The notes: generated by a model not told the origin, from the letters alone. A DNA stretch of 64,000 nt from a bacterium (GCA_022825065.1 JAJDYR010000026.1:42097-106096), one strand, 5' to 3'; positions 35,864 to 45,111 are shown, counted from the stretch's first letter. A program made the numbers and translations.

Positions 35864-36104
35864 TCAGCTCTGAAATCCTGTTCCGAAAACACTTTCCATC
35901 AAATCCCCTTCATCAAAACGCGTCATGCGATAGTCGCTGATATCCGGCTTCTCGCAATTTCCGGCCATCATCAACTCCGCCATCATCACGCTCACATAAG
36001 ATGATTTTCCCCAATCCTCGTTTCGCTAACTGACAGGCGATGGAACTTCCCATCACACCACTACCTATGACAACGGCATCCGCCGTTACATGCGCCACAA
36101 CCAC
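35864..36104 (-). pseudogene. FAD-dependent oxidoreductase (DAO family), internally deleted remnant
   Basis: The N-terminal part is a classic FAD-binding start (DAVVIGSGVMGSSIACQLAK, then RGLGKIILCERD) but stops at 35913 after 63 residues. On the same strand, in another frame, the sequence from about 35995 reads VMMAELMMAGNCEKPDISDY and MTRFDEGDLMESVFG to a stop at 35866, which matches the C-terminal end of DAO-family enzymes. So head and tail survive and about 300 central residues are lost. It begins 3 nt after the DUF3604 gene and was probably once co-transcribed with it. Confidence 0.75.
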
Positions 36105-36107
36105 TCC

Positions 36108-37973
36108 TCAGGAATCCACCCAGATGGGACTCGACCAGGCCATTTCTCCATCGTCCTGTATCAGGCGGACATAATAATAATCCGACTCCCGTTCCCTGCC
36201 GCTCGAATCGAACCACTCAAAAGAGACCGACTCCCGGCCCGGTTCATCTGCATGAATTTCTCTCGCGTTTTTGATGATGGCGACCTTACTGACCGGGGAG
36301 CAGGCTTCTGCCTGAACCTTGAGCTTTCTTTCTGTCGATTCATTTAACTTGATCTCTGAACCCATCGGAGCGTCATTCAGGGAAAATTCAAGAATAATGC
36401 GCGCTCCTGTCGTGCCATAGCAACGCCGTTCCCAAAGGGCCTTGAATATCCCTTCCCGATCAAAGGTCTTCGCCCATACACAGGCCAATCCACCTCTCCA
36501 GGCATTCTTGAGCCGCAACCGATTCGAAAATCCAGGTTGAGAGGTATGCGTATCCGAACCGGCGATGATGCCCAAACGATATCCTTTCTCAAGCGCATCC
36601 TGCACGCTTTGTCCCTCATAGCGCGCCGGGTTGACCAAAGGCCTTTCGCAGCCTTTGGCTTCGGAGTTGCCCCAACAGGAATATATTTCGACGAGGCGCT
36701 GAAACCTCGGGTCGTGCCAGCGCCAGCGCGTGCCTATCACGGCACTTACCGAATGATGGGGAATCGTCATCACGCGGCCCTCGAATTCTTCGAGTTGTTC
36801 CCATAATTTTTTCGGATCATTTGAATCAGGGCTGCGGGAATCCAGCTTCGGGATATCTTGATCATCCAGGAAATAGACATTCTTATTCCCGTCTTGCTCG
36901 AGCATGCCAAACCATTCATACGCAGGAAGGGCCACATATCTTCCCGCCTCAGAAAAACGATTCGCTGCATCAGCAACTTCTTTCCATTGCGCTTCATCCA
37001 TTCGCATGGCCAAAGAGGTACACGCGGCGAAATCTACCCCCGCGCAATCTCGAGCATAGCTGTGGACGTACTCCACGATTTCACGCGCAGTCGATGGCCT
37101 GGGATACTCCCCCACGCACAACCCGCTCATGCAGTGCGGGTCTCCAAAAAGAAGTGTGCGGTCCGGGATTTCTTCCAATACCTGAATCGGTGGCGTATGA
37201 GCGGTCGGCAATCCATCCGCCGAGATCTTTAACCGATGAACCCCCCGCGCTGTTAACTTCACATTTTCGCAAACAAAAATTCCGGGTGATTCCTGGCGAA
37301 AAGAGACCGTACTTTCATCAGGTAATTCAAGATTTGGAATGGATGACGCTGTTGTCGCTACATTGTGAAAGCAATCTCGCGTCACGGCCCGGACAGAAAA
37401 TGCCTGTCCCGCAACTACCTGCGCCGGTACCGTCACCCAAAGGAAGGATGGTTCCTCAGGCATCACGTCGAACGTTGGCGAATCTGGAAGAAGCTCCCAG
37501 TTGCCTTCACCGCCAGGATCTATGGACAAAGTAAATTCTACGGGCATGGCCAAAAACTGCGCCTGCGCACCGGGGATGCCGGATGGCGTCCAGCCATAGT
37601 CGAGTTCTATGAAATCACCTTCCAGCAAGGAAGAACCCTGAGCTATCAAGTCCAGGCTGGCCGGCAGGAAGGTATAGCCGAGTACGGGTTCTATCAATGA
37701 GGGAACCAAAGAAACATTCTCGTTCGAACATCGGAACTTGCAATATCCCGGAGCTGTCACATCTTCGAATTGGGGCGTCGTGAACCCGTTCGGGGGCGTG
37801 AATCGAAGACCCCCGCCTTGACTGATTCCGCGGGGGCCGACTTCGCAGGTAACGCGCCATTTCCCCATCCTACCCGCCACGATCGGGCCTTCAGGGTCTA
37901 TCTCCACCTGCCCAATATCTTCACCGTAAAAATATTCTCGCAGCGCACCAATCCCCCGTTGAGGGGTTGTCAT
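36108..37973 (-). CDS. DUF3604 domain protein (PHP-like)
   Basis: A 621-residue protein of the DUF3604 family, related to PHP-type metal hydrolases. LLFGDPHCMSGLC, VALPAYEWFGM, TIPHHSVSAV, IIAGSDTHTSQPG and RRCYGTTGARI are in the order expected, with His/Asp residues that can bind metals. The N-terminal ~250 residues are beta-rich and of unknown role. The enzymatic activity of the family is not established. It is a single gene followed by a decayed oxidoreductase gene. Confidence 0.85.
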   Translation of the reverse strand: MTTPQRGIGALREYFYGEDIGQVEIDPEGPIVAGRMGKWRVTCEVGPRGISQGGGLRFTPPNGFTTPQFEDVTAPGYCKFRCSNENVSLVPSLIEPVLGYTFLPASLDLIAQGSSLLEGDFIELDYGWTPSGIPGAQAQFLAMPVEFTLSIDPGGEGNWELLPDSPTFDVMPEEPSFLWVTVPAQVVAGQAFSVRAVTRDCFHNVATTASSIPNLELPDESTVSFRQESPGIFVCENVKLTARGVHRLKISADGLPTAHTPPIQVLEEIPDRTLLFGDPHCMSGLCVGEYPRPSTAREIVEYVHSYARDCAGVDFAACTSLAMRMDEAQWKEVADAANRFSEAGRYVALPAYEWFGMLEQDGNKNVYFLDDQDIPKLDSRSPDSNDPKKLWEQLEEFEGRVMTIPHHSVSAVIGTRWRWHDPRFQRLVEIYSCWGNSEAKGCERPLVNPARYEGQSVQDALEKGYRLGIIAGSDTHTSQPGFSNRLRLKNAWRGGLACVWAKTFDREGIFKALWERRCYGTTGARIILEFSLNDAPMGSEIKLNESTERKLKVQAEACSPVSKVAIIKNAREIHADEPGRESVSFEWFDSSGRERESDYYYVRLIQDDGEMAWSSPIWVDS

Positions 37974-38044
37974 GAATGCCCTCCTTTTCAGATCAAGAAA
38001 GATTCAGGATAACAAAACGAATAAATCCCGATGCATGAGCACAT

Positions 38045-38716
38045 TTATTCCCAGATGAGCATTGCGGCATACCCATCTCTCGGGACAGTCGAATGAATCG
38101 GCAAGCCTTTGATTCGCTTAAATTCCTGAATGGTGATCAGGTGCACATTCGATTCCCACAATATGTGCCGGAACGTGCACTCGAGCGTCTGGTAATAAAG
38201 AAAAGGATCGTTTTCGTCTTTGCGAAAACCCCTCTCGTGAGCAGGCAAAACGAGATTTTGAAAATAATCAATTACTCGCTCACCATTCGCCCAAGTTCTG
38301 TCCGGAGAGTACTTCCTGGGCAATTCTTTATCTCTTAGAGTGGCAAGTGTCTCATTCGATAAAACCTCCCGACACAAGGCGCAAGCGTCATCAAGCGCCG
38401 CCAGAACATCGGACGCGCCAGGAAACCGGGCGGGGTCGAGCATCCTGTCCGCTCCACATTGATCCGCCAGAGACTTATCTCGCGGCAAGGAATCCGGATA
38501 CAAAACGGGCGGCCAAAATTCCAGGAAAAAAAGATACGGAATCCATGCCGTATGGCTGATTTGTTCTTTGATGGACCAGGCTCCCCAACTCTTCTCTGGC
38601 AGCTTCCATTCCCATAATTCCTGCGGAAGCCCGTTTGTTTCTTCCCGAAACAAATCCGCTAAATTTCTATATTCCGGAAAAACGTCCAGCCCTGGAGTGG
38701 ATAAGTTTTCTGGCAT
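38045..38716 (-). CDS. DinB-like metal-binding four-helix protein
   Basis: A 223-residue protein with DinB/YfiT-like features. WGAWSIKEQISHTAWIPYLF contains the first metal His at the end of helix 2, and TFRHILWESNVHLITIQEFK the HxxxH pair of the last helix. DinB-like proteins include bacillithiol/mycothiol-dependent transferases; no reaction can be assigned. The family is diverse and this is longer than the usual 150-170. It lies 17 nt downstream of the DUF1932 dehydrogenase. Confidence 0.7.
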   Translation of the reverse strand: MPENLSTPGLDVFPEYRNLADLFREETNGLPQELWEWKLPEKSWGAWSIKEQISHTAWIPYLFFLEFWPPVLYPDSLPRDKSLADQCGADRMLDPARFPGASDVLAALDDACALCREVLSNETLATLRDKELPRKYSPDRTWANGERVIDYFQNLVLPAHERGFRKDENDPFLYYQTLECTFRHILWESNVHLITIQEFKRIKGLPIHSTVPRDGYAAMLIWE

Positions 38717-38733
38717 ATCGCTCCCTCAAGACA

Positions 38734-39633
38734 TCAAGTGTCGTCCATTTTCATCGGCAAGTGTTCCGCATACACCGCCGCCGCTTGCTGTGGAGATAAG
38801 CTCTTGTTAATCGTCTCTACGGTTTGCTCCGCCAAAGGCGTCGTCGCGAGATGGGAATAGACGGCCGCTGCTCCTTCGTGAAATTTCGGAGTGACGCCGG
38901 CGGCTTCAAAGGTCTGTGCAATTTGTTTCATCTCGTCGATATACCGCCACGCCACGACGGGAAGACGAGGGGCACTCGAGGTTATCTGTTTATAAGAAGC
39001 CTCTTGGCTTGTTTGAAACTCATGATTCACTTCTTCGGAGAGGCCAAGCGCCTCTGCCAGAGTAATGACTGCGGTTTGAAGAGCATGGGTTCCTTTCGTG
39101 AGGGCGGCGTAACACATCTTGATTCCAGAAGCGTGGCCAATCTCTGGTCCAAGCTGACGAACGATGATTCCTTTTCCGTCCAACTCCGAGAGCAATCCCG
39201 CCTGCGCACCGCTGAAGTAAAACCTTGTGTTGTTCCGTGTCTCATTCGGCGGGGGACCCAGTATCCCCCCATCGATGAAATCCGCTCCGGCATCTGAAAT
39301 TCGCTTTGCGATAGCTTTCGCCGTTTCCGGCGACACGGCGTTACAGTCGGCGTATGGGGGGCAAAAACCGGATGTTGACATGGATTCCGCCACTTCGTCC
39401 GCCGCCTGAGCGGCTATACCCGGAGGCACGATGGACAAAACAATATCCGCGCGCTCCAGCATTTCAGCCATTCTCGGGTAATCCCGAATACCTCCTTCAC
39501 CGGCCAAGCGCTTCGTTCGCTCGCTTCTGTTTGCAAGACAGGTTATCACCTCATACCCATGCAAACCCAGCATTCTCCCCACCGCATGTCCCATATCTCC
39601 CGGGCTGATGATGGCAACAGTATTAAGGGTCAT
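38734..39633 (-). CDS. NAD(P)-dependent dehydrogenase with DUF1932 domain
   Basis: A beta-hydroxyacid-dehydrogenase-like protein of 299 residues. The Rossmann start TVAIISPGDMGHAVGRML is followed by VLSIVPPGIAAQAADE and a substrate region ADFIDGGILGPPP. The C-terminal DUF1932 part contains IKMCYAALTKGTHALQ with the catalytic Lys. Substrate unknown; relatives act on tartronate-like or sugar acids. ATG at 39633 has GGGAGG 5 nt upstream. It precedes the DinB-like gene by 17 nt. Confidence 0.85.
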   Translation of the reverse strand: MTLNTVAIISPGDMGHAVGRMLGLHGYEVITCLANRSERTKRLAGEGGIRDYPRMAEMLERADIVLSIVPPGIAAQAADEVAESMSTSGFCPPYADCNAVSPETAKAIAKRISDAGADFIDGGILGPPPNETRNNTRFYFSGAQAGLLSELDGKGIIVRQLGPEIGHASGIKMCYAALTKGTHALQTAVITLAEALGLSEEVNHEFQTSQEASYKQITSSAPRLPVVAWRYIDEMKQIAQTFEAAGVTPKFHEGAAAVYSHLATTPLAEQTVETINKSLSPQQAAAVYAEHLPMKMDDT

Positions 39634-39760
39634 AAACACCTCCCTTGGTTCAACTCTAGAAATAAACCATGCCTGTCCAGTCTAGCAGAATTGAAGCTTT
39701 ACGAAGAAAGGGTACTTACTTCTGCGCTTTCCACAGATAATGACCAATGTTCCCGCAAAA

Positions 39761-40264
39761 CTATTCTTTCCAGACGCACTTTTCATCTTTTGGAGAATAC
39801 ACCATTGCACCTACAGGCGCGCTGGATTTTGAGTCTTTTGCCATACGCAGGATATTTACTAAGAAAATGGTGTCGTCTGCTCCCGCGCTCTCAAGCATGT
39901 CTCTTCCCAGGCGACAGACTAACTCTGCTCTTTGCCTTCTTTTTTTTGCGCTCACCTCCGCCCATGGCAACAGGATATCGATAGACAGCCTCTCAGGACT
40001 CGTCTCGAAAACGCGAATTTCCGCGCGACTGGTGTGCTTTGAAGCATCCAGATATTTCTTGAGCGTGCGTCCCATGTTTTTTGTGATGACGCCTGGAGGC
40101 ATGCCTCTCCATTTTTTTGCTTCTGATACCAAAGATGCTTTTATGCCTGCTTTGGAAAGGAATAGTGGTTTCGAGAAGAACAAAAGCGCGCCCGCTATAG
40201 ATGCAAATGAGATGAACAAAAACCAAAAAAGGACATTCACCCGTGAAGGTTTCCGGGTTCTCAT
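39761..40264 (-). CDS. Single-pass membrane protein of unknown function
   Basis: A 167-residue protein with one N-terminal membrane segment (VNVLFWFLFISFASIAGALL, about 10-30) and a soluble domain that probably faces the periplasm. The domain is basic, with PPGVITKNMGRTLKKYLD and LSIDILLPWAEV as its most regular stretches. No family is recognised. ATG at 40264 overlaps the stop of the DinB-like gene by one base (TGATG), so the two are translationally coupled. Confidence 0.65.
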   Translation of the reverse strand: MRTRKPSRVNVLFWFLFISFASIAGALLFFSKPLFLSKAGIKASLVSEAKKWRGMPPGVITKNMGRTLKKYLDASKHTSRAEIRVFETSPERLSIDILLPWAEVSAKKRRQRAELVCRLGRDMLESAGADDTIFLVNILRMAKDSKSSAPVGAMVYSPKDEKCVWKE

Positions 40265-40947
40265 CAAGAAACGGGATAGGCGGAGGCATAGCCGCCGACA
40301 GGGGCATCAGGGTAAACGGGAGACAACCCCAAGGCTTTGCGATGAAGCCCGATGGAGCGCAAGTGAATCAAGTCATCCCAAAGCACGTGGCGCAAAGTCG
40401 CTAAAGGTGAAATTCGAAACCCGTACTCGTGTTCAGGGTCAACCGTAAACCCATCCGGGTGGCATTTCATGCAGCGGTTCCACAAATCAACGGAACGCTC
40501 CTCGCTGACGCCCACGACAGATGATTCCGTAAATACAAACAAAAGCTCATTTTTGGTTGAGTTCTCATGCTCGAGCTTTACGACTTGGGTCGCCGCAACA
40601 TCGCACGCTTCGGAAAAGCGCAGATGAAGCCATTCGATATCCGAATATCGATCCAAGGAGAATCGACGGTCATCATCTCGCGTATTGATGAACGTACCGA
40701 ATTGGCTCATATCCACAGAAGGCCAGGGCAGGCTGGTGGCGCCGTAGAGAACCATGAACCATCTCGTCGTGATGTAGGCCATATGGCTGAGCTGCCTTCT
40801 CGGGGACCAGCGCGCCCAATCTTCGGTCCCCGTTCTATCCAACTGCGCTTCGGATAAACCGGCGAGTTCACCCATCGTCCATGCGGGGATTTGCCGGTAG
40901 ACTTGGGCGATTTCACTTGGCGTAACCGGATACAAAGATTCACTCAT
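40264..40947 (-). CDS. DinB-like protein
   Basis: A 227-residue protein with the layout of the DinB/YfiT-like fold. SPRRQLSHMAYITTRWFMVL carries the His at the end of helix 2, and TLRHVLWDDLIHLRSIGLHR the HxxxH-like pair near the C-terminus. It resembles the DinB-like gene at 38.0 kb in length and in this last helix (RHILWESNVHL), suggesting paralogues. Activity unknown. It overlaps the HAD gene upstream by ATGA and the membrane protein gene downstream by one base. Confidence 0.68.
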   Translation of the reverse strand: MSESLYPVTPSEIAQVYRQIPAWTMGELAGLSEAQLDRTGTEDWARWSPRRQLSHMAYITTRWFMVLYGATSLPWPSVDMSQFGTFINTRDDDRRFSLDRYSDIEWLHLRFSEACDVAATQVVKLEHENSTKNELLFVFTESSVVGVSEERSVDLWNRCMKCHPDGFTVDPEHEYGFRISPLATLRHVLWDDLIHLRSIGLHRKALGLSPVYPDAPVGGYASAYPVS

Positions 40948-41672
40948 GCCCTAACGCCCCCACCCAGAATGTTACAAACCGCTTCCTTGTCCTCCAGGGT
41001 GGCGAAAAGAAAATCCGGCGAAGCGCTTGCCAACTCGTAAAGTGAATCCCCTCCTGTAGCCACGGCTATCGTCTTCGCTCCACATGCGCGACCCGCTGCT
41101 ACGTCACGCCATGTATCACCTATCACCCAACGAACGATGGATTTGCGCGTGTATTCCTTTTGAACGATTTGCTCGCCTCGCTGAAATCCTGCTTCCAGTA
41201 ATTCCGCCCTGTCTCCAGAGTCGGATCCGAAACCTCCGAACGAAAAAAACTTGTTCAGCCCGCCACGCGAGAGTTTGATTCGCGCACCCTCTTCGATGTT
41301 GCCCGTTCCCAATCCCATGAACACGTCTTTTCGGCTCCTGAGATACGAAAGCAACCCTAAGATTCCCGGCATCAGATGAAAATTTCTGGAATCCCTTACC
41401 GTGATGGGCAGGATTTCCACATATTTCTCCAAAAGAACCTTCACCTCAGACTCGCTCCCGCAACGTCCAAGATGAGAGCGAAACATCTCTTGCACAATGA
41501 GTTCATCCGTCTTACCGTGCGGATGAACATGACGCATAGCGTTCGGAATCCCGTATATGCGCTCAAAGGCGATATTCAACGCTCCCGCCCCTGCACCTCC
41601 GCTTAGAAGCAAAGTGCCATCCACATCGAACAGGATCAGATGAATTGAATTCAATCTTTTTTTCCAGTACAT
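40944..41672 (-). CDS. HAD family hydrolase
   Basis: A 242-residue HAD hydrolase of the phosphoglycolate-phosphatase type. The nucleophile motif is LILFDVDGTLLLSGG, motif II is GLGTGNIEEG, and motif IV VIGDTWRDVAAGRACG supplies the acidic pair. A helical cap lies between. The substrate is a small phosphorylated molecule not further defined. It heads a tight three-gene group with a DinB-like and a membrane protein. Confidence 0.87.
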   Translation of the reverse strand: MYWKKRLNSIHLILFDVDGTLLLSGGAGAGALNIAFERIYGIPNAMRHVHPHGKTDELIVQEMFRSHLGRCGSESEVKVLLEKYVEILPITVRDSRNFHLMPGILGLLSYLRSRKDVFMGLGTGNIEEGARIKLSRGGLNKFFSFGGFGSDSGDRAELLEAGFQRGEQIVQKEYTRKSIVRWVIGDTWRDVAAGRACGAKTIAVATGGDSLYELASASPDFLFATLEDKEAVCNILGGGVRA

Positions 41673-41823
41673 ATATTTGGAAATACTCTGAGCGCGAGAA
41701 TTATCACCTCTATGATATAACAGGGAATCAAACTGATTCCAGAATCATTCCTGAACATTCTGGTGAAACACGTGAATCGTGTAGAAATCACCCAGCCATG
41801 TATGCAGACAAAGGAGATGAAAG

Positions 41824-42528
41824 TTGCCGGATGAGAAAATCGCCGTCGTAACGGGCGGGAACAAAGGTATTGGTTTCGGGATCTGCCGATCGCTTGCAAG
41901 TCAAGGAATTCGAACCATCCTCACGGCGCGAGACGTTTCCAAGGGGGAAATCGCCAAAGAGCAGCTAAAACAAGAGGGGCTGGAAATCATATTCCATCCC
42001 CTGGATGTTACCGACGAGAACAGCATCGATTCTCTGGCCAGCTTTTTGACCAAAGAATTTGGAAAACTGGACATTTTAATCAACAACGCGGCCATCAGAA
42101 AAGATGTCGGCATGATGGGGCTTGACGTTCCAGTCGAGGTCGTCCGCGAAATGATGGAAACCAACCTCTATGGCCCTCTGATGTTGTGTCAAACCTTAGC
42201 TCCTCTCTTGAAAAAAAGCGCAGCGGGTAGAATCGTGAACGTCTCAAGCGGCATGGGTTCTCTCGCCGGCATGGGAGGTGGCTCTCCTGCCTACAGAATC
42301 ACCAAAACCGCATTGAACGCGATGACGAAAGTACTGGCGAGTGAATTCCAGGGTAGCGGTGTGTTGGTCAATTGTTGCCATCCCGGATGGGTGAGAACCG
42401 ACATGGGCGGTCGGGGCGCTTCAAAATCAATAGACGAAGGAGCAGACACGCCCGTATGGCTCGCGTTGTTGTCGAAGGACGGGCCTACCGGCGGATATTT
42501 CCAGGACAGAAAACCCATGCCCTGGTAG
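41824..42528 (+). CDS. SDR family oxidoreductase
   Basis: A classical short-chain dehydrogenase of 234 residues. VVTGGNKGIGFGICR is the cofactor motif, LINNAAIRK the NNAG-like motif, VSSGMG carries the catalytic Ser and AYRITKTAL the Tyr-x3-Lys. The run CCHPGWVRTDMGG is typical of carbonyl-reductase-like plant and bacterial SDRs. The TTG at 41824 has GGAG 7 nt upstream. It stands alone between divergent and convergent neighbours. Confidence 0.9.
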   Translation: MPDEKIAVVTGGNKGIGFGICRSLASQGIRTILTARDVSKGEIAKEQLKQEGLEIIFHPLDVTDENSIDSLASFLTKEFGKLDILINNAAIRKDVGMMGLDVPVEVVREMMETNLYGPLMLCQTLAPLLKKSAAGRIVNVSSGMGSLAGMGGGSPAYRITKTALNAMTKVLASEFQGSGVLVNCCHPGWVRTDMGGRGASKSIDEGADTPVWLALLSKDGPTGGYFQDRKPMPW

Positions 42529-42642
42529 AAGGCGTGTTTATTTCATCACGTAGCTGGCGTTTGGCAGGCAGGTGTATAGTGATTGCTTCGATGGAAAAAG
42601 CATCGAGCGGCGTTAATTATCGATTCAGTCGGCTTCTATAAA

Positions 42643-43218
42643 TCAAGCCGATATTTTCGCATAATCCCATCCGGTATTAAACGACTTCACCTCGCCGGTT
42701 GCTTCCTCATATTTATAGCGCGTTAACTTGGCGAGATCGTCACCATAGACATGAATGCCCACCACGGGTTCAGACGAAGCGCAACTCACGCGGTGCACAT
42801 CGTTGTCCTTCGTACAGCAGACGAAGACATCTCCGGGCCCGGCCAGACGTTTGCCTAAGGGCATGAGTTTTACGCGGGCGCCGCTCTCGCGGGGGCCTTC
42901 ACGCAAAAAACTCTCTTCGTTTTCCATTCCCCGGTAAATGCCTATCACGCCCCAGGTGCCGTGATCATGAATCGGGGTAGTCTGACCCACATCCCATATA
43001 CCGGCACCTATTGAGAAGCTCTCATCCGGCTCAATGTGAACTTTGTTGAGCGTAAATCCTTCTTTTTTCACTAACAATTGATCGGCGCTCAACAACTCAG
43101 GATCATCCAAAATCGGCTCAAGGCTCTCCGCTACGCGAGCGGTCATTTCCTCTTCGGTACCGCCAGTCTTTACAATTTCGCGTACTTGGTCGATAAAATC
43201 CTTCATCTTTTTTGACAT
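42643..43218 (-). CDS. Cysteine dioxygenase-like cupin protein
   Basis: A 191-residue cupin of the type I cysteine-dioxygenase/3-mercaptopropionate-dioxygenase superfamily. QTTPIHDHGTWGVIGIYRG carries two of the iron His residues, and DVHRVSCASSEPVVGIHVYG the third. A thiol dioxygenase activity is plausible; the substrate is not clear. The neighbour downstream is the Sec-containing Ogt on the same strand, whose end lies about 50 nt upstream of this start, so the genes may be co-transcribed. Confidence 0.8.
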   Translation of the reverse strand: MSKKMKDFIDQVREIVKTGGTEEEMTARVAESLEPILDDPELLSADQLLVKKEGFTLNKVHIEPDESFSIGAGIWDVGQTTPIHDHGTWGVIGIYRGMENEESFLREGPRESGARVKLMPLGKRLAGPGDVFVCCTKDNDVHRVSCASSEPVVGIHVYGDDLAKLTRYKYEEATGEVKSFNTGWDYAKISA

Positions 43219-43266
43219 CTTCCATCCCCCAAGTTTTAGGATGCGTCCAAGCGGAATTCGTATGTC

Positions 43267-43818
43267 CTAAATTTTATGATTCATCTCATGGACCAAGAGC
43301 GCCAACTTCAAAGATACGCTGCTTGCGAATCCACCGAGCTCGCCCGAGCCCGCGATGACTCTATGTCATGGTATTATAAGCGGAATGGGATTTCTATGAA
43401 GCGCCTGGCCGACGGCGCGTGATGCTTTCGGGTTTCCGATTTCCTTCGCGACCCAGCCATAATTGCGCGTTTCTCCGTATGGAATTTGTTCCGTCTTCCT
43501 CAGCACTTTTTCCATAAAAGGCGTGAGTGCAGAGAGGTCTGTTTTCAATCTGAAGCTTTTTCGCGCGCCGCTCAGATATTCTTCTATCTCTTTTGAAGCT
43601 CGACGACTCAACGGCGTTGATTGCTCCCTCGCATGATTTGCCACGAGAGGTTTTTCTACGCCATTCAGCATTCTTATTTCCGCGATACCTTCATCCGATA
43701 CAAACACGGAGAATTCCGCATGCACTTTCTGAAGCCACTCGGCAACATGATTTTCCAGCGATTCCCCGTCTTGCCGGAACAATTCAACCTGTCGCCACTT
43801 ATCTGCCAGGCGCGCCAT
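43267..43818 (-). CDS. ogt: Predicted selenoprotein: O6-alkylguanine-DNA alkyltransferase with Sec at the alkyl-acceptor site
   Basis: Ogt moves alkyl groups from O6-alkylguanine in DNA to its own active-site Cys. This 183-residue frame has the family core EQIPYGETRNYGWVAKEIGN, KASRAVGQALHRNPIPLIIP, then TGA (43366-43368), then HRVIAGSGELGGFASSVSLK and LALLVHEMNHKI to TAG at 43267. The TGA is exactly the Cys of PCHRV (residue 151) and the reading frame stays homologous after it. A stem-loop suited to a bacterial SECIS follows 13 nt after the TGA. A TGC-to-TGA null allele is the alternative. It lies 23 nt after an acyl-CoA dehydrogenase gene. Confidence 0.82.
43335..43352 (-). promoter_or_regulatory. 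Candidate bacterial SECIS element in ogt
   Basis: On the minus strand CGGGCTC-GGGC-GAGCTCG forms a 7-bp stem (one G-U) with a GGGC loop. The stem starts 13 nt and the loop 20 nt after the TGA, with G in the first loop positions. This is the expected geometry for SelB recognition; only sequence supports it. Confidence 0.65.
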
Positions 43819-43841
43819 CTGAAATTCTCCTTTTCATGCCG

Positions 43842-45038
43842 CTAAAACGCCGTGGCTGCGCCTTTCACATAGGCTTGCCCTGTTCTAAGCCGCAGGATTT
43901 GATTCGTGCCGTCCGAGTGCAAGAACGTACTGGCGTCGCGGAGGTATTTCTCCATGGGGGCATCGTGCATGATGCCTGCTCCACCGAATACCTCCATGCC
44001 CAGTCGCGCGCAATCAAAAGCGACTTCCGATGCGAAAACTTTGCACTTCCACCCTTGCGTGAAATCATAGGGCTTTTGGTGGTCCACAGCCCAGGCGGTG
44101 CGCCAGATGTACGTGCGCGCAATGTCCAGATTCATCGCCATGTCGGCAAGTATGGTTTCTATCGCTTGGTGCTGGCCGATGGGCTTTCCTCCCTGAACGC
44201 GTTCGCGGCTGTAAGCGAGCGCCTTCTCGAACGCGGCGCGTCCAACGCCTAAGGCCGTTGCGGCTGCTTCGGGTTTTCCCATCGCCAGGAGATTGCCCCT
44301 GATTTCGAACATATTGCCTTCGCCCAGAATAATATGGTTCTCGGGAATCTCGACGTCTTCATAGAAGATTTCTGAATTCATCGACAGGCGCTGTCCAATT
44401 TTTTCATGCACTTCGCCTATCGATACCCCGGGGGTCTCTCTTGGAACCAGAAAGCCGGTTAAGCCTTCCCTCAAGTTTTTGCTGAGATCGGTTCTTGCCG
44501 CCAAAACGTACAACGACGCAATGGGGCCATTGCTGACATAGCGTTTTTTTCCGTTGAGGACCCATTTGCCGCCTTCTTTCTCCGCGCGCGTATAAAGCGC
44601 AATGGAGGGGTCGTCGTAATATCCCTGATGGTCGGTTCCCGCTCCCTCTTCCGTCATGGAAATGGCAGCCAGGAATCTTGGCTCTTCACACAAGCGTTTT
44701 ATCCAGGGATCCCTGACTTCCGGTTCTACTTTTTCCAGAATATGGGACAGCTTCCATGTCTGATCCAAGTTCACCGCGAAACCCAAGTCACCTGCAGCAA
44801 GCTCTTCCCCCGCCAGACAGCACGAAAGCACGTCGGCGCCCATGCCGCCGTATTCTTTGGGGTAAGGGAGTTGTCTCAAGCCCAAAGCGCTTGCTTTTTC
44901 GGTCAGATCCCAAGGCATGCGTTCTTCCCAGTTCTGAATCCGGTCACGCTCGGGAGCCACTGGGGCCAGTTCTTCATAGGAAAATTTTCTGGCTATTTCC
45001 TGAATCCGTATTTGCTCTTCATTCAACGTGAATTCCAT
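43842..45038 (-). CDS. Acyl-CoA dehydrogenase family protein
   Basis: A FAD-dependent acyl-CoA dehydrogenase of 398 residues. The middle domain shows AAISMTEEGAGTDHQG (FAD-binding), NGKKRYVSNGPIASLYVLAA, and the C-terminal helical domain GMEVFGGAGIMHDAPMEKYL with TNQILRLRTGQA. The catalytic Glu position near the end reads DASTFLHSDGTNQ, so the position of the base is uncertain. ATG at 45038 has GGGAGGA 6 nt upstream. The Sec-Ogt gene follows after 23 nt. Confidence 0.9.
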   Translation of the reverse strand: MEFTLNEEQIRIQEIARKFSYEELAPVAPERDRIQNWEERMPWDLTEKASALGLRQLPYPKEYGGMGADVLSCCLAGEELAAGDLGFAVNLDQTWKLSHILEKVEPEVRDPWIKRLCEEPRFLAAISMTEEGAGTDHQGYYDDPSIALYTRAEKEGGKWVLNGKKRYVSNGPIASLYVLAARTDLSKNLREGLTGFLVPRETPGVSIGEVHEKIGQRLSMNSEIFYEDVEIPENHIILGEGNMFEIRGNLLAMGKPEAAATALGVGRAAFEKALAYSRERVQGGKPIGQHQAIETILADMAMNLDIARTYIWRTAWAVDHQKPYDFTQGWKCKVFASEVAFDCARLGMEVFGGAGIMHDAPMEKYLRDASTFLHSDGTNQILRLRTGQAYVKGAATAF

Positions 45039-45111
45039 GGAAGTTCCTCCCGTCAATTGCCCCTTGAAAGCGAGGCAAATCCTCGATCATTTTAAGGAAG
45101 GCAAAAGCGTA

